From Pantoea eucrina (GTDB lineage Bacteria; Pseudomonadota; Gammaproteobacteria; Enterobacterales; Enterobacteriaceae): a stretch of 64,000 nt of DNA. Of this stretch, positions 9,901-21,231 are shown one piece after another; the stretch's first letter is position 1, and every line of letters begins with the position of its first letter. The translations under genes and the position numbers were made by a program. The stretch covers positions 1,666,682 through 1,730,681 of the forward strand of contig NZ_MAYN01000008.1 in NCBI RefSeq assembly GCF_001691555.1, written 5' to 3'. A model generated the notes under the pieces. The model was not told the DNA's origin and made no database searches. It saw nothing but the letters and a program-made list of their open reading frames with translations.

Positions 9901-11423
9901 TGATTCGCGGCGTCGCGCAGCAGCTGACGGCCCACCTGCCAGGCGTCCTGACGGCTGACATCACCGGCAATACTGGTCACCAGCGCCAGCGCCTGCTCGA
10001 ACTGGCTGTGCGCGGCTTCCGCCATGCTCAGTTTCTGCTCCAGACGCAGCAGCTGGCTGGTCGCCTCTTCGTCGCGTGCCTGGAACGTCTCCAGCCAGTC
10101 AGCGGCGTTATCAATGGTCAGATCCGGCAGCTGACAGCGCGTACGCGCTTTTTCCAGCGCCTGCAGCGCCTGCTGATACTGAATAGAGCGCGTCTGCTGA
10201 ACATCCAGCGCCTGCTGGAAATCAGCCAGCTGACTTTTCAGCTCATCCACTTCAATCTCTGCCGCTTCGGCGCGCGCCTCATTCTCTTCCTGAAGCTCAC
10301 GCGCTTCAGCAACGACCTCATTCTGCTCTTCCAGCCGGTAGCTCAGCTCTTCCAGATCGGCATCATAACGCGCGATTTTCTCCTGCTGGCGCATCGCGGT
10401 CTGTACCAGATTGAGATGATCGCTGGCCGCCTGATAATCGATCTCCAGATCGCTTTCCGCGGCGCTGTGCTCAGCCAGCTCACGCGCCATTTCCACGTGA
10501 CGATACTGCTCCGACACCAGCTGATTGCGGCTGCTGAACAGCTCATTACGCAGCTGCAGCGCCCCGTCCAGATGCACACGCCGTTCGTTTGCATGGCGCA
10601 TATAGTCAGCTGAAACGTAGCTGGTTGCTTCGGAGATCAGATGTTTAAACAGATCGCGATCGGACTGGGTGACGCGAATCGCTTCCAGCGTCATGCGGTT
10701 TTCACGCAGTGCCGCTTCCATATCCTGAAACGCTTTACGCACGCCGCCGTTTTCCGGCAGCAGATAGTCACGCAGCGAACGGGTGATGGCGCTGGAGATA
10801 CCGCCGTAGAGGGACGCCTCAATAAGCCGGTAGAATTTACTGCGATCGCTGGCAGAACGCAGGCGACGCGGCACCACGCCGAGTTCAAACAGCATCGCGT
10901 GATAGTCAGTAATGGAGTTGTACTGACGGAACTGCACCCCTTCCTGCGCCTCAACGCGATCCTTAACCTCGGTCAGCGGCAGCACGCGCGCCTGACGGCT
11001 GTTGAGGATCTCGGTCAGCATGTCTGTGGGCAGCGCATCGGCGGGCAGACCATGAATACTGAACGGTTTGATATCCACTTTCTTATCGCGTCCGGCAACC
11101 TGCTGCAGACGCACCCCGACCACAACGCGCTGGTGGCGTGAATTGACCACATCCAGCACCGAATAGCAGACGCCGGCGCGCAGCTTGCCGTGAAGCCCCT
11201 TGTCGCGGGAGCCTGAAGTAGCACCCGCTTCCGTTGTATTACGGAAGTGCAGCAGGGTTAAATCGGGGATCATCGCCGTAACAAATGCGGCCATGGTGGT
11301 GGATTTACCGGCACCGTTACCGCCGGAAAGCGTGGTGACCAGCTCATCGAGATCAAAGGTGCGGGCAAAAAAGCCATTCCAGTTGATCAGTGTCAGCGAA
11401 CGAAACTTACCGCGTTCAATCAT
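6957..11423 (-). CDS. mukB: Chromosome partition protein MukB (SMC-like ATPase)
   Basis: Large ATPase of the MukBEF condensin, which extrudes DNA loops and organises the nucleoid. The 1488 residues match the E. coli length of 1486. The N-terminal head carries Walker A ([12 protein letters not shown], near residue 35), then a long coiled coil rich in Glu, Gln, Arg and Leu, a hinge around residues 650-800, a second coiled coil, and a C-terminal head with signature [13 protein letters not shown] and Walker [12 protein letters not shown] near residues 1365-1410. The start ATG overlaps the mukE stop by four bases (ATGA), implying translational coupling. It is the last gene of the operon. Confidence 0.98.
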   Translation of the reverse strand: MIERGKFRSLTLINWNGFFARTFDLDELVTTLSGGNGAGKSTTMAAFVTAMIPDLTLLHFRNTTEAGATSGSRDKGLHGKLRAGVCYSVLDVVNSRHQRVVVGVRLQQVAGRDKKVDIKPFSIHGLPADALPTDMLTEILNSRQARVLPLTEVKDRVEAQEGVQFRQYNSITDYHAMLFELGVVPRRLRSASDRSKFYRLIEASLYGGISSAITRSLRDYLLPENGGVRKAFQDMEAALRENRMTLEAIRVTQSDRDLFKHLISEATSYVSADYMRHANERRVHLDGALQLRNELFSSRNQLVSEQYRHVEMARELAEHSAAESDLEIDYQAASDHLNLVQTAMRQQEKIARYDADLEELSYRLEEQNEVVAEARELQEENEARAEAAEIEVDELKSQLADFQQALDVQQTRSIQYQQALQALEKARTRCQLPDLTIDNAADWLETFQARDEEATSQLLRLEQKLSMAEAAHSQFEQALALVTSIAGDVSRQDAWQVGRQLLRDAANQRHYADQLASLRLRLNESEGRLREQHEAERLLAEFCKRQGQHYEADALEGLQRELEAQIEQLSATVAEAGEQRMQMRQELEQLRERIATLTARAPHWLAAQEILTQLSEQTGEQLSSSQQVTAFMQQLLERERETTVERDEVAARKREIEQQIERLSQPGGAEDARLTQLAERFGGVLLSEIYDDVTLDDAPYFSALYGPSRHAIVVPDLALIREQLEGLEECPEDLYLIEGDPQSFDDSVFSVEELDKAVVVKVAERQWRYSRFPKVPLFGRAARENQLELLGIERDRLAERYATLSFDVQKTQRLHQSFSRFIGSHLAVAFDDDPEAQIRQLNSRRSELERGLAQHESNNQQQRAQFEQARDGVAQLNRLLPRVNLLLDDTLPDRCEEIRERVEEAQEAARFLHQHGSKLSKLESLVAVLQNDPQQHDQLQRDYQQAQAQQLSARQQAFALTEVVQRRAHFSYADSAGMLTGNSDLSEKLRQRLEQAEGERSRARERLREHQAQLTQYSQVLASLRSSHDAKRDMLKELQQEMQDIGVHADASAEERARIRRDELYTALSHNRARRNQLEKQLTFCEAEMDSLQKKLRKLERDYRILREQVVSAKAGWCSVLRLVKDNGVERRLHRRELAYMSGDELRSMSDKALGALRLAVADNEHLRDVLRMSEDPKRPERKIQFFIAVYQHLRERIRQDIIRTDDPVEAIEQMEIELNRLTEELTAREQTLAISSRSAANIIRKTIQREQNRIRQLNQGLQTVSFGQVKSVRLNVNVRETHATLLDTLSEEHEQHQDLFTSNRLTFSEALAKLYQRLNPQIDMGQRTPQTIGEELLDYRNYLEMEVEVNRGSDGWLRAESGALSTGEAIGTGMSILVMVVQSWEEESRRLRGKDISPCRLLFLDEAARLDARSIATLFELCERLEMQLVIAAPENISPEKGTTYKLVRKVFNNTEHVHVVGLRGFSADPAPVKTAQSELGLETQNS

Positions 11424-12160
11424 GCCTGCTTCTCCTCCGCGTTATCGGTCGCATCACCTGTGTCCGCATGTTCATTCTCCTGATCCGCCTCATCGGCTGT
11501 AGCAGAAACGGCAGCCTCTTCGGGCGTCATCGCTTCACCGACCCGGATCAGACGCAGCTGCGCCTCGCGCGGATCGTCGCCGCTGCGGACGTCAGCACCA
11601 AAGCGAAAGACTGATTCCATAATGCGAAATTTGCTGCTGTCGTTACCCATAAACCACACCATCCCCAGGCGGCGCAGACGGCTCAGCGAGGCGCGCATCT
11701 TCTCCTGCAGACGGGTGCGATCGAGATCGGAACCGGTCGAACGCTGATTAACCAGCTTGAGCAGCTTGTGTTCATCCGCCAGCGACAGCAGCTCATCATA
11801 GAGCTCCTGCTGGGTAAAAATCCCCTCGTTTGCCAGGCGCTCCGGGCTGAGATAGAGATAACAGAGAATTTTGCCTACCATCATATCCAGCTCGGAGAGC
11901 ACTGAGCGTGGAATCAGCGTGGTTGAGCGCGGCCGCAGATAGAAAAAGCCTTCTGGCGCGCGGATCAGCTCCACGTTATAGCGGGCATAAAACTCTTCGA
12001 GATAGTTTTGGTAATCCATCAGAAAAGCGTGATTATCCAGCTCTTCGATACCGATATGCCGGCCCGCGCGCAGCTGACTGTCGAGCGCCGGAAAAAGAGG
12101 GTTGGCCAGCGCCAGTGCCAGTTTAACCGGCATCACTTGTTCAATATTTGTCGATGACAT
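11420..12160 (-). CDS. mukE: Chromosome partition protein MukE
   Basis: Accessory winged-helix subunit that binds the MukF dimer and modulates MukB ATPase. The 246-residue product starts [15 protein letters not shown], chosen because it matches E. coli MukE; an in-frame start nine codons upstream is possible. The core ([17 protein letters not shown] through [17 protein letters not shown]) is nearly identical to E. coli. The acidic C-terminal tail after about residue 205 is divergent and about 12 residues longer ([24 protein letters not shown]). The start lies 20 bases inside the end of mukF and the stop overlaps mukB, so all three are coupled. Confidence 0.97.
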   Translation of the reverse strand: MSSTNIEQVMPVKLALALANPLFPALDSQLRAGRHIGIEELDNHAFLMDYQNYLEEFYARYNVELIRAPEGFFYLRPRSTTLIPRSVLSELDMMVGKILCYLYLSPERLANEGIFTQQELYDELLSLADEHKLLKLVNQRSTGSDLDRTRLQEKMRASLSRLRRLGMVWFMGNDSSKFRIMESVFRFGADVRSGDDPREAQLRLIRVGEAMTPEEAAVSATADEADQENEHADTGDATDNAEEKQA

Positions 12161-13463
12161 GCGCCTGCACCTTGGCTCCGTAATCATTAATGGTCTGCCA
12201 TTCTGCTGGCAAACCGGCTAAATCTGCTTCAGCAACGCCCAGCCGCACCGCCTGATCGATCACGATACGCGCCAGATCGAAATGGCGCGCACGCGGATAT
12301 TGCGCAAGGTATTCACGCATGACGGTGGCAAGGTGCAGCGGTTTTTGCTCACGGCGATACACAGCCAGCGCCTCTTCAATCATGGCGGCCAGCTGCTCGC
12401 GGATCTCGTTAAACTCTTCATACTCCATTTCCGGCGGAAGCTCGCCCATGACCTCGTCGTTACGCAGCGTCATCTCTTCATCGCGCATATCGAGCAGGCG
12501 GTCAGCGCTGGCGTAAGTCAGCATCCACGGCCGATCAAAATAGTTCTGTACCGACTGACGCAGTCGCTGAGCAAAGACCCGGTTCTTATCCATATCAATC
12601 GCAGTACGGATAAACTTGTGTACGTGACGGTCATAGCCGATCCAGAGGTCAATCGCCTGCTGGCCCCAGCTGATGATGCGATCGAGTTTGTTCTGCAGGT
12701 CATAAACCAGTTTATCGACAAAGCCGAGATCGGGACTGCTCAGCGTGGCATCCTGAATGCGCAGCAGGTTTGCCTGCAGCTTATCGCCTGCGGCCTCCAG
12801 CGTATCCTGCAGTTCACGCAGCGTGCCGGAAGTTTCAGAGAGCAGCAGTTCACAGCTGGAGATCGCGGCGCGCCAGTCTTTATTGAGCAGCGCGGCAATA
12901 TCATTTTTTACCGTCTGCTGCTGCTCATCCATCAGACGCTGCGTCATATCAATGCTGTCAAAAATCTCCGCAACGGAATATTTCAGCGGGGCAAATACGT
13001 TGCGGTGCCAGTGAAATTCATCACCATCTTCTTCAGCGGCATCCGCAGCGCGCTTCAGCTCCTGACCCACAATTGAGAGCTGCATCGAGAGACGCAGCGT
13101 GGAGAATTCGCGCTGGCGGATATAGTAGTCAGTGATGCCAATTCCCAGCGGCGTCAGGCGGTAGATAGCGTGCCCTTCAGACACTTCGCTGGTAAACCGG
13201 TTAATCAGCCGCTGCCGGACCAGATCGTTAATCGCATTGTTCGCACGTACCTGTACGGTTTCATGCGTCTGTTCAAACGCTTTGCTGACGTGACGAAACG
13301 CGTCAGTCAGTTCACCTTCACTCATCTCACCGTCCATGCGCTCACCGTTGAGGGTGGCAATGGCCAGCAAAAAGGCCAGACGTTCTACCGGCAGCGCAAG
13401 CGAAAAATCGTTTTTGCGTGCCCAGGCCACCAGTTCTGGCACCGTCTGGGAAAAATCGCTCAT
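12141..13463 (-). CDS. mukF: Chromosome partition protein MukF (kleisin)
   Basis: Kleisin subunit that bridges two MukB heads and binds MukE. The 440 residues equal the E. coli length. The N-terminal dimerisation winged-helix region begins [20 protein letters not shown], a helical middle follows, and the C-terminal winged helix that contacts the MukB head ends [12 protein letters not shown]. It starts 11 bases after cmoM and overlaps mukE, the E. coli smtA-mukFEB arrangement. The order F-E-B matches assembly logic of bridging subunits first, ATPase last. Confidence 0.98.
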   Translation of the reverse strand: MSDFSQTVPELVAWARKNDFSLALPVERLAFLLAIATLNGERMDGEMSEGELTDAFRHVSKAFEQTHETVQVRANNAINDLVRQRLINRFTSEVSEGHAIYRLTPLGIGITDYYIRQREFSTLRLSMQLSIVGQELKRAADAAEEDGDEFHWHRNVFAPLKYSVAEIFDSIDMTQRLMDEQQQTVKNDIAALLNKDWRAAISSCELLLSETSGTLRELQDTLEAAGDKLQANLLRIQDATLSSPDLGFVDKLVYDLQNKLDRIISWGQQAIDLWIGYDRHVHKFIRTAIDMDKNRVFAQRLRQSVQNYFDRPWMLTYASADRLLDMRDEEMTLRNDEVMGELPPEMEYEEFNEIREQLAAMIEEALAVYRREQKPLHLATVMREYLAQYPRARHFDLARIVIDQAVRLGVAEADLAGLPAEWQTINDYGAKVQAHVIDKY

Positions 13464-13474
13464 AGTTGATCCTT

Positions 13475-14245
13475 TTACCTGGGTTTGCGCGCCGTCACAT
13501 GGATATAACGCCCTAAGCTTAAAAAGGGCTCCTGACGACAGTAGCGCCGCTCCATTTCAATAATCTCTTCCACGCTCTTACCTGTACCGGGCTGCGGCTT
13601 CATGTAGTCACTGAACACACGAATACCGGTGCGCTGTTCAATCACAAAACCGCACTGCGTCAGCCACTGATAAACATCCTGCGGCTCGCGCGGAAAATCG
13701 GGCGACAGGGTACGCTTTTTGCGTTTGGTCATGTTGGCGCGCAGGTAGCCGAAATTGCCCAGCGTAAGCGTGCGGAACGTCAGCCCGTGCGCGTTATAAA
13801 ACATCAGTGAAAGCACGCCGCCCGGCTTCAGTGTCTGCCACAGCGCCTGCAGCACGGCCTGCGGATCGGCGACCCACTCCAGCACCGCGTGAAACAATAC
13901 CAGATCGACTGGCGTATCCAAATGCTCGCCCACCTGCTGGGCGCTGATTTGCCGAAACTGCATGTTGTGACTGACGCCGGCTTCCTGCGCATGTGCCGCA
14001 GCCAGTTTCAGCATCTCAGCGGAGAGATCGCACAGCATAACCTGATGCCCGCGTGCAGCGAGTCCGCTGGAGATTTGCCCCACGCCGCCGCCGGCATCCA
14101 GTACTGACAGCGGCCCGGCAGGCAGCGACGGCAGCAGCGCCTCCAGCTCATCCCACAGGATGGCCTGACGCACCAGCCCTTTGCGGGTGCCGTAAATGTT
14201 TTGCGAGAATTTATCCGCCAGATCGTCGAAATTACGATCCTGCAT
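13475..14245 (-). CDS. cmoM: tRNA 5-carboxymethoxyuridine methyltransferase CmoM (SmtA)
   Basis: SAM-dependent enzyme that methylates cmo5U34 to mcmo5U34 in wobble positions of several tRNAs. The 256-residue class I methyltransferase shows motif [13 protein letters not shown] near residue 48, an acidic ribose-binding residue in MLCDLS, and the [10 protein letters not shown] motif IV region. Length is slightly below the E. coli 261. It is the first gene of the operon with mukF 11 bases downstream and is divergent from elyC across a 124-base gap that should hold both promoters. The coupling of a tRNA modifier with condensin genes is conserved in the family, without a known mechanistic link. Confidence 0.95.
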   Translation of the reverse strand: MQDRNFDDLADKFSQNIYGTRKGLVRQAILWDELEALLPSLPAGPLSVLDAGGGVGQISSGLAARGHQVMLCDLSAEMLKLAAAHAQEAGVSHNMQFRQISAQQVGEHLDTPVDLVLFHAVLEWVADPQAVLQALWQTLKPGGVLSLMFYNAHGLTFRTLTLGNFGYLRANMTKRKKRTLSPDFPREPQDVYQWLTQCGFVIEQRTGIRVFSDYMKPQPGTGKSVEEIIEMERRYCRQEPFLSLGRYIHVTARKPR

Positions 14246-14369
14246 GGTGTGCGCTCCGGTTTGCGGCAGTTAACTTATGCTATTTTGTCACAGGCTCACC
14301 AGGAATGAACCTTTCACGCTGCAGTAACTGTCTGGCTGCTGTTTTTTCAGACAAAAGGAGTAAAAAAGG

Positions 14370-15155
14370 ATGTTATTTGCCTTAAAAAAAATCATCGGCG
14401 GTTTGCTTCTGCCTTTGCCGCTGCTGTTACTGCTCATGGGTGCCGGACTTTTACTGCTCTGGCTTACGCGCTGGCAGAAAAGCGCCAAAGTTTTACTCTC
14501 TGTCAGCTGGCTGCTGCTGCTGTTGCTGAGCCTGCAGCCGGTGGCCGATCGTTTGCTGCTGCCGCTGGAAAACCGCTACCCGACGTGGAACGGCACGGCG
14601 CCGGTGGCCTGGATTGTGGTGCTGGGCGGCGGCTATACCTGGAACCCTGACTGGGCACCAGGCTCCAACCTGATAGGCAACAGCCTGCCGCGCGTGACCG
14701 AGGGCGTGAGGCAGTGGCGACGTAATCCGCAGGCAAAGATGATCTTTACCGGTGCAGCGGCGGGCCGGAATCCGCGCAGCAACGCAGCGGTTGCTGCCGA
14801 TGTCGCGATAAGTCTTGGCGTGCCGCGTAACGCCATCATTACGCTTGATTCGCCGAAAGATACCGCCGAAGAGGCGCAGGCGGTGAAACACATTACGGGC
14901 AGCAGCGCATTTCTGCTGGTCACCTCTGCAAATCATCTGCCGCGCGCGATGGCTTTTTTCCACCACGCCGGGCTGGCACCGATTCCGGCGCCGGCCAATC
15001 AGATGGCGATCGTCTCGCCGCTTAACAGCTGGGAGCGCGCGCTGCCCTCGCCACTCTGGCTGAGCCACAGTGAACGGGCCATCTATGAGACGCTGGGACA
15101 GATCTGGCAGCACCTGCGCGGTCAGTCGGGCAGCCGTGACGACGCTGCACCCTGA
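14370..15155 (+). CDS. elyC: Envelope biogenesis factor ElyC (YcbC, DUF218)
   Basis: Inner-membrane protein needed in E. coli for normal peptidoglycan synthesis at low temperature, probably through undecaprenyl-phosphate carrier metabolism. The 261-residue product has two N-terminal hydrophobic segments (about residues 8-32 and 38-58, very Leu-rich) and a periplasmic DUF218 domain with IVVLGGGYTWN, MIFTGAAAGRN and SPKDTAEEAQ. ATG follows aaaaggagtaaaaaagg, a strong ribosome-binding site. It is monocistronic, divergent from cmoM and convergent with kdsB. The molecular activity of the family is not settled. Confidence 0.93.
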   Translation: MLFALKKIIGGLLLPLPLLLLLMGAGLLLLWLTRWQKSAKVLLSVSWLLLLLLSLQPVADRLLLPLENRYPTWNGTAPVAWIVVLGGGYTWNPDWAPGSNLIGNSLPRVTEGVRQWRRNPQAKMIFTGAAAGRNPRSNAAVAADVAISLGVPRNAIITLDSPKDTAEEAQAVKHITGSSAFLLVTSANHLPRAMAFFHHAGLAPIPAPANQMAIVSPLNSWERALPSPLWLSHSERAIYETLGQIWQHLRGQSGSRDDAAP

Positions 15156-15171
15156 TTTCTGAAAGAGAAAG

Positions 15172-15212
15172 TATCAGACAGAGCCAGCGGCGTTGCGCCT
15201 GCTGGCCTGATA
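15172..15212. terminator. Bidirectional-looking hairpin between elyC and kdsB
   Basis: Nested inverted repeat: tatcag/ctgata outside, gccagc/gctggc inside, then ggc/gcc around gttgc with one bulged base. There is no clear T-run on either strand. Position between convergent stops suggests a shared terminator; a REP-like element is the alternative. Confidence 0.45.
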
Positions 15213-15218
15213 GTGAGA

Positions 15219-15968
15219 TTAGCGCTGCATCGCCGCGCGGACGCGCGCCAGATCGTCTGGTGTATCCACGCCCACGCTCGGAACCGTTGTGGCAACGGCC
15301 ACATGGATTTTTTCGCCATACCAGAGCACGCGCAGCTGCTCCAGTAGTTCAATCTGCTCCAGCGCACAGGGCTGCCAGGCAACGTAGCGGCGAATAAAGC
15401 CGGCGCGATAGGCATAAATGCCAATATGACGCAGCAGCGTATCCCCTGCATGCTCACGCGACTGCGCATACCGCTCGCGATCCCAGGGAATGGTGGCACG
15501 CGAAAAATAGAGCGCATAGCCCTGCCGGTCGGTCACTACTTTAACCGCGTTCGGGTTAAACGCCTCATCGGCATCAGCGATTGGCACCGCCAGCGTAGCC
15601 ATACCGGCCTCTGCCGCAGCGAGGTTCTCTGCCACCTGACGTACGATCCCGGCCGGGATCATCGGTTCATCACCCTGAACGTTAACAATGATAGTGTCAT
15701 CGTCAAAGTTGCAGGCTTCAATGACCTCCGCCAGCCGCTCGGTACCGGACTGATGATCGGCCCGCGTCATACAGACCTCCCCGCCGGCCGCAGTCACTGC
15801 CGCGGCCACTTCAGGATGATCGGTCGCGACAATCACGCGATCGGCTCCTGACTCCCGTGCGCGCTCCATAACGTGCACGACCATGGGCTTACCATGAATA
15901 TCGACCAGCGGTTTACCCGGCAGACGCGTTGAGGCGTAGCGCGCCGGAATAATGGCAACAAAACTCAT
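15219..15968 (-). CDS. kdsB: 3-deoxy-manno-octulosonate cytidylyltransferase (CMP-Kdo synthetase)
   Basis: Activates Kdo with CTP to give CMP-Kdo, the donor for the inner core of lipopolysaccharide. The 249-residue nucleotidyltransferase has the N-terminal signature [16 protein letters not shown], the GTERLAEV substrate loop, and metal-binding aspartate in [10 protein letters not shown] near residue 100. Its start overlaps the end of ycaR by four bases, so the two are translationally coupled. With lpxK and msbA just upstream it forms the LPS cluster. Confidence 0.97.
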   Translation of the reverse strand: MSFVAIIPARYASTRLPGKPLVDIHGKPMVVHVMERARESGADRVIVATDHPEVAAAVTAAGGEVCMTRADHQSGTERLAEVIEACNFDDDTIIVNVQGDEPMIPAGIVRQVAENLAAAEAGMATLAVPIADADEAFNPNAVKVVTDRQGYALYFSRATIPWDRERYAQSREHAGDTLLRHIGIYAYRAGFIRRYVAWQPCALEQIELLEQLRVLWYGEKIHVAVATTVPSVGVDTPDDLARVRAAMQR

Positions 15969-16147
15969 GGATGGATCTCTTCAGCCGTCAGCGTCCGCGC
16001 TTCGGTTTCCAGCAGCACCGGAATGCCATCCCGGACCGGGAATGCCAGTCCGTCAGGTTTGCAGATAAGTTCCTGCTGCGCCTTATTGAAGTAGAGCTTT
16101 CCGTTACACACCGGACAGGCCACAATCTCAAGTAAACGGTGATCCAT
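15965..16147 (-). CDS. ycaR: YcaR, UPF0434/Trm112-like small protein
   Basis: A 60-residue protein of the UPF0434 family, related to Trm112 zinc-ribbon proteins. It shows one CPVC pair in [12 protein letters not shown] and a later single cysteine in ELICKPDG, then the conserved [11 protein letters not shown] segment. The incomplete cysteine set makes zinc binding uncertain. ATG 16147 lies after aaaggagaaaagt. It sits between lpxK and kdsB and overlaps kdsB by four bases, suggesting co-expression. No biochemical role is established for it. Confidence 0.93.
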   Translation of the reverse strand: MDHRLLEIVACPVCNGKLYFNKAQQELICKPDGLAFPVRDGIPVLLETEARTLTAEEIHP

Positions 16148-16209
16148 ACTTTTCTCCTTTCAGGATCGGGGTCAGATAGCCAGCATACCATAGCGGTTGC
16201 CAGACACTA

Positions 16210-17193
16210 TTACGCGCCGCGGCCCAGCCGGGTGATATCGTCAAGCAGCGGTGCCAGCGCCGCGCCGGAAAGCTGCGCCTCTACCGGCAGATACCACCAG
16301 TTGTCGCGCGCAAATCCACGGCACTTCACCGCATCTTTCTCGGTCATCAGCAGACACTGTCCGCTCAGCGTCAGGCCGGCAAGCTCTGGCTCGCTGTAAG
16401 CGTGATGATCGGCAAACGCGATCTCCGCCACTGTTTTAACGCCCTGCTGCTGCAGCGTGGCGAAAAAGCGCGGTGGATGACCGATGCCGGCCATCGCCAC
16501 AATCTCTGGCAATGTACTCAGCGCAGCGGTTTCGCCTGATAACAGATTCACCGCCAGCCCCGGCTGCAGCGTCATGGCAATTTCCGTCCCGGTTGCGTGG
16601 CCGCCATTAACGATCACCGCATCCACCTGCTGCAGACGGTGCGCCCGCTCACGCATGGGTCCGGCGGGTAACCACCAGCCGTTGCCAAAGCGGCGCATAC
16701 CATCCACCACCACAATTTCGCGATCGCGCTGCAGCGCATAGTGCTGCAGACCATCATCTGTAATGATGATATCCAGCGAATGCGCCGCCAGCAGCGCTTC
16801 AATGGCCTGACGGCGCCGGGGCGCTACGGCCACCGGTACGCCAGTGCGCTGCGCAATCAGTACGGGTTCATCCCCTGCTTCTGCCGTTGAGGTTTTCTCT
16901 GTTACCAGCAGCGGATAGTGTGCCGCTTTACCGCCGTAACCGCGTGACACCACACCCGGACGCAGACCGCGCGCCTGCAGCGCTTCCACCAGCCAGATCA
17001 CTACCGGCGTTTTGCCGTTGCCCCCTGCCGTCAGGTTGCCTACCACAATTACCGGACGCGGTGCCCGCCAGCTTTTTTGCCAGCCACGCTGATAGCTCAG
17101 GCGAATCAGCCAGGTGATGGCGCCATACAGCAGACTGAATGGCCATAAAAGCAGCCACAGCGGCGAGCGTCCGCTCCAGATGCGTTCAATCAT
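16210..17193 (-). CDS. lpxK: Tetraacyldisaccharide 4'-kinase LpxK
   Basis: Inner-membrane kinase that phosphorylates the 4' position of the lipid A disaccharide precursor to lipid IV-A. The 327-residue product has an N-terminal hydrophobic helix ([17 protein letters not shown]), a P-loop [15 protein letters not shown] near residue 52, and the [12 protein letters not shown]alker B-like segment. ATG overlaps the msbA stop by four bases, so the LPS flippase and kinase are coupled. E. coli ycaQ, which follows lpxK in K-12, is absent here; ycaR starts 62 bases downstream. Confidence 0.97.
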   Translation of the reverse strand: MIERIWSGRSPLWLLLWPFSLLYGAITWLIRLSYQRGWQKSWRAPRPVIVVGNLTAGGNGKTPVVIWLVEALQARGLRPGVVSRGYGGKAAHYPLLVTEKTSTAEAGDEPVLIAQRTGVPVAVAPRRRQAIEALLAAHSLDIIITDDGLQHYALQRDREIVVVDGMRRFGNGWWLPAGPMRERAHRLQQVDAVIVNGGHATGTEIAMTLQPGLAVNLLSGETAALSTLPEIVAMAGIGHPPRFFATLQQQGVKTVAEIAFADHHAYSEPELAGLTLSGQCLLMTEKDAVKCRGFARDNWWYLPVEAQLSGAALAPLLDDITRLGRGA

Positions 17194-18938
17194 TGACCGA
17201 ACTGTAACTTATGCAGCTGCGCATAAGCCCCTTTCTCTGCCAGCAGCAGTTCGTGCGTACCGCGTTCAACAATACGGCCATCTTCGACCACAACGATCTC
17301 ATCCGCTTTTTCAATCGTAGAGAGGCGGTGTGCAATTACCAGCGAGGTCCGGTTTTTCTGCAGCTCATCCAGCGCCGACTGAATGGCGCGTTCTGACTCC
17401 GTATCCAGCGCAGATGTCGCCTCATCCAGAATCAGAATCGGGCAGTCACGCAGCAGCGCGCGCGCAATCGCAATACGCTGGCGCTGACCGCCTGAAAGCA
17501 GCACGCCGTTTTCACCAATCACCGTATCCAGGCCTTTATCCATTTTGTTAATGAAGTCCATGGCATGCGCCATGGTGGCGGCCTGTTCAATCTGTGCCCG
17601 GCTATAGTCACCGTTGCGCGCATAAGCAATGTTGTTCGCGATGGTGTCATTAAACAGATGCACATTCTGCGATACCAGCGCCACCTGATTACGCAGCGAG
17701 CGCAGGGTGTATTCGCGCAGATCGTGCCCATCCAGCAGAATTTCGCCGGAATCGATATCATAAAAGCGCGTCAGCAGGCTGGCCATGGTGGATTTACCCG
17801 AGCCGGAACGGCCCACCAGTGCGACCGTTTTACCCGCTGGCAGCGTCAGGTTGATATCACGCAGCGCCGGGATCTCACGCCCCGGGTAGGTAAAGGTCAC
17901 GTTGCGGAACTCAACGTCGCCTTTAGCCCGCTCAATCGTGCGCGTGCCGTTATCCACTTCCTGCTCACTGTCGAGGATGGAGAACAGCGTCTGGCAGGCT
18001 GCCATACCGCGCTGGAACTGAGCGTTGACGTTCGTCAGCGATTTCAGCGGCCGCATCAGGGCAATCATCGAAGAGAAAACCACGGTAATGGTACCGGCGG
18101 TCAGCGTTTCCATCACGCTGGGAAAACTGGCGGCATAGAGCACAAATGCCAGCGCCAGGGAGGCGATAAGCTGGATCACCGGATCGGAGATGGAGGAGGC
18201 AGATACCAGCTTCATCCCCTGCTGACGCATTTTGTTGCTGACCTGAGAGAAACGTTCCGCTTCCACTTCCTGACCGCCAAAAATCAGCACTTCTTTATGC
18301 CCTTTCAGCATCTGTTCTGCGCTGGTAGTGACCTGGCCCATGGTGTTCTGCATGTTTCGGCTGATGTTGCGAAAGCGCTTTGAAACGGTGCGGATAGCGA
18401 ACGAGACCAGCGGTGCCAGCAGGATCAAAATCAGTGAGAGCTGCCAGCTGTAGTAGAACATCATGATAAACAGGCCGATGATCGAGGCGCCTTCGCGCAC
18501 CACGGTTACCAGGGCACTGGATGAGGAGGAAGCCACCTGTTCTGAGTCATAGGTGATACGCGACAATAGCGTGCCGGTGGACTGCTGATCAAAGAATGCC
18601 ACCGGCATTCCCATCATGTGCCCGAACAGACGGCGACGCATATTCATCACTACATTACCGGAGACCCAGGAGATGCAGTAGCTGGAGATATAGCTGGTGA
18701 CGCCACGTATCAGCATCAGGCCCATAACAGCCAGTGGCATCCACAACAGAACAGATTTGTCCGCTTTACCGAAACCATCATCCAGTAAAGGTTTCAACAG
18801 GGAGAGCATTAGGGTGTCGCCTGCCGCATTAAGCACCAGTGCCACAGCGGAGACGATAAGGCCAGCTTTATGCGGCGCAATCATTGGCCAGAGCCGGCGG
18901 AATGTCTGCCAGGTTGAGAGATCTTTGTCTTGATGCAT
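17190..18938 (-). CDS. msbA: Lipid A flippase MsbA (ABC transporter, transmembrane-ATPase fusion)
   Basis: Homodimeric inner-membrane exporter that flips core-lipid A to the periplasmic leaflet. The 582 residues equal E. coli MsbA. Six membrane helices occupy about residues 20-310. The ATPase domain has Walker [15 protein letters not shown], signature [16 protein letters not shown], Walker [13 protein letters not shown] and switch histidine in [11 protein letters not shown]. It is 34 bases downstream of ycaI and overlaps lpxK by four bases. Confidence 0.98.
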   Translation of the reverse strand: MHQDKDLSTWQTFRRLWPMIAPHKAGLIVSAVALVLNAAGDTLMLSLLKPLLDDGFGKADKSVLLWMPLAVMGLMLIRGVTSYISSYCISWVSGNVVMNMRRRLFGHMMGMPVAFFDQQSTGTLLSRITYDSEQVASSSSSALVTVVREGASIIGLFIMMFYYSWQLSLILILLAPLVSFAIRTVSKRFRNISRNMQNTMGQVTTSAEQMLKGHKEVLIFGGQEVEAERFSQVSNKMRQQGMKLVSASSISDPVIQLIASLALAFVLYAASFPSVMETLTAGTITVVFSSMIALMRPLKSLTNVNAQFQRGMAACQTLFSILDSEQEVDNGTRTIERAKGDVEFRNVTFTYPGREIPALRDINLTLPAGKTVALVGRSGSGKSTMASLLTRFYDIDSGEILLDGHDLREYTLRSLRNQVALVSQNVHLFNDTIANNIAYARNGDYSRAQIEQAATMAHAMDFINKMDKGLDTVIGENGVLLSGGQRQRIAIARALLRDCPILILDEATSALDTESERAIQSALDELQKNRTSLVIAHRLSTIEKADEIVVVEDGRIVERGTHELLLAEKGAYAQLHKLQFGQ

Positions 18939-18972
18939 TATTTATTCACGCTGTTTGAAATAGCCGCTCATT

Positions 18973-21231
18973 CTACCTGGAATCATCTTTGACGCCAAAC
19001 CACTGATGATACCAGCGTGGCTTTATTTGCTCGCGCAGCCCCTGCATCTGCCAGCGACCCTGGCTGACACGAATACGGATTTGCCCAGAGCGTGCAGTAT
19101 CTGCCCAGAGATAGCCCTGCTCCCGGTAACGCTTTACCACCGACTGAGCCGGCATACGCCAGGCGTTGTAGCGCGCCACTGAAGCCACCGCCGCTTCGCC
19201 CGCTATATGTCGCAGAAACAGGGACGTAGAGGAGGTCCGGCTGCCGTGGTGCGGCACCTGAAGCAGTGTAGCCTGCAGCTGACGCTTTTCCAGTGCCGCC
19301 AGTTTGCGCTCTCCCGCCTGCTCCAGATCGCCAGTCAGCAGCAGGCTTACGCGGCCATCATCCACCCGCACCACGCACGAATCATTATTGTGCCCGGCTA
19401 CCGGCAGGGCTGGCGGCCACAAGGCGGTAAAACGCAGGCGCCCCCACTGCCACTGCTGGCCGCGCACGCACGGCAGATGCCCGGGCTCCCCAAGCGCGCT
19501 GCGGATTGTCAGCCCAGGCCGGGCGCGTAGCAGCGCGTTCAGCCCGCCACGGTGGTCGAGATGCCGGTGGCTCAGTATGACGCCCTGCAGCGTGCGCCCG
19601 GTGTAGTTCAGCCAGGGTAAAATCGTGCGTTCCCCCGCATCGCCCTGCTGCCACGCCGGGCCGGTATCATAGAGTACCACCTCCTTTCCCTGCGTAATCG
19701 CGACCGCCAGACCATGACCTATGTCGAGAAAATCGACTTGCCACTCGCTCTGCTCTGCATCGGTACGCCCCAGTAGCAGCGCCAGTAACAGGCTGGCGAA
19801 GCGGGCCGACGTGCGGGCAATCAGCCCGCTGCGCCACAGCAGTAATCCTCCCCAGATCACTACGACAGCGGGCAGCGTCTGATGCAGGCTCAGCCAGCCG
19901 GCGGGCAGCCACTGGAGGCTCAGTACCAGATAGTCCACCGAACGATCGGCCAACCACCACAGTGGCTGTGCCGCCTGTTGCAGTGGTACAAGCAGCGCCA
20001 GCAATAGCAGCGGCACCGTAATAAATGAGATAACCGGCACGGCCAGCAGATTGGCCAGCAGCGCAGTCAGGCTGATGCCCTGAAACAGAAAAATCTGCAG
20101 CGGTGCCATCAGAACCATCATACCGAGCTGCAGGTGCAGTAGCTGCAGCGGCAGCCAGCGGCGCTGCGTCCGATAAGGATTTGGCAGCGCAAACCAGCTG
20201 AACCAGATAATCAGCATCGCCACTGCCAGCACTGAGAGCCAGAAGCTTTCCGACAAAACTGCCAGCGGATCGAATACAAGCAGTGCCCCTGCGCATAGCA
20301 GCCAGATTTGCCACGCGCTAAGCTGCCAGCCCGCTGCACGTATAGCGCTCCAGAGCGTCAGCGCCAGCATCGCACGCTGCGCGGGCGCATGACTGCCGGC
20401 AATCCAGCAGTAGAGAGCAGCGGTCAGCCAGCTGACGATCAGCGGAAACCGCCAGCTGATATGACGGGCAGGTAACGGAAACTGGACGGCGCGTGCCAGC
20501 AGCCAGCCAATACTGGCTGCCAGCGCAATATGCATGCCGGAAATGGCCATCAGGTGCGCGGTGCCGGTCTCACGCAGAAGCTGGCGCAGCGGCGCCTGCA
20601 TCTGCGATCGATCGCCAAACGCCAGCGCCTGCAGAATTGCCGGCTGCTTTAGCTCACCAAACGCAGCCTGATAGCGAGCCACCCGTGTGGCCCGCAGGCT
20701 GCAGCGTTCTGAAATCTGCTGCTGATGCATAATACGTCCCTGCAGCGGCATATGATTTGCAACCCGAACGCGCTGCAGATCGTATCCTCCTTCATTCAGG
20801 CGACCATGTACTGCCCGCAGCCGCAGCCGCATGTGCCAGCGCTGCCCCACGCACCAGTTTTCTGCTTTACTCACATTGCTGATCTGTACAAAAAGCGGCG
20901 GAAACTGCAGCCGTCCGTCAACGCGGATAAGCCTGACCAGCAGCTGATTTTGCTGTGGGTCAGCTGCACTAATAGTGACCGTGGCGTCAACCGGCCGCAG
21001 TGTGAGCTGCTCCATTGCATTCAGCAGACTGCGTGCTTCACCCTGTGCCCAGCACGCCACCAGCAGAGACAAACCTGCCAGCGCAGCAGTTTTATGTGGC
21101 AGATGCAGCAAAAGAAGAGCGACAACAGTCAGTATGATCAGCGTGGTGCCGGATGGGATCTGCGGCAACAGCAGCAGAGGCAGCGTGGCAAGAATGGCGA
21201 TCCCTGCGCCGGTGGTCCATGTAATAGGCAT
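18973..21231 (-). CDS. ycaI: ComEC/Rec2-family DNA uptake protein YcaI
   Basis: Polytopic inner-membrane protein related to the DNA-uptake channel of competent bacteria; E. coli is not naturally competent under ordinary conditions and its role there is unproven. The 752-residue product has an N-terminal hydrophobic region with a DUF4131-like soluble insertion (about residues 50-180), a central competence domain with many membrane helices (about 200-480, including LMAISGMHIALAASIGW), and a C-terminal metallo-beta-lactamase-like domain with DIGHGLAVAI, VILSHRHLDHRGG and LQVPHHGSRTSS. Metal-binding histidines are retained, so it is not obviously degraded. It lies upstream of msbA with a 34-base gap. 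Confidence 0.93.
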   Translation of the reverse strand: MPITWTTGAGIAILATLPLLLLPQIPSGTTLIILTVVALLLLHLPHKTAALAGLSLLVACWAQGEARSLLNAMEQLTLRPVDATVTISAADPQQNQLLVRLIRVDGRLQFPPLFVQISNVSKAENWCVGQRWHMRLRLRAVHGRLNEGGYDLQRVRVANHMPLQGRIMHQQQISERCSLRATRVARYQAAFGELKQPAILQALAFGDRSQMQAPLRQLLRETGTAHLMAISGMHIALAASIGWLLARAVQFPLPARHISWRFPLIVSWLTAALYCWIAGSHAPAQRAMLALTLWSAIRAAGWQLSAWQIWLLCAGALLVFDPLAVLSESFWLSVLAVAMLIIWFSWFALPNPYRTQRRWLPLQLLHLQLGMMVLMAPLQIFLFQGISLTALLANLLAVPVISFITVPLLLLALLVPLQQAAQPLWWLADRSVDYLVLSLQWLPAGWLSLHQTLPAVVVIWGGLLLWRSGLIARTSARFASLLLALLLGRTDAEQSEWQVDFLDIGHGLAVAITQGKEVVLYDTGPAWQQGDAGERTILPWLNYTGRTLQGVILSHRHLDHRGGLNALLRARPGLTIRSALGEPGHLPCVRGQQWQWGRLRFTALWPPALPVAGHNNDSCVVRVDDGRVSLLLTGDLEQAGERKLAALEKRQLQATLLQVPHHGSRTSSTSLFLRHIAGEAAVASVARYNAWRMPAQSVVKRYREQGYLWADTARSGQIRIRVSQGRWQMQGLREQIKPRWYHQWFGVKDDSR

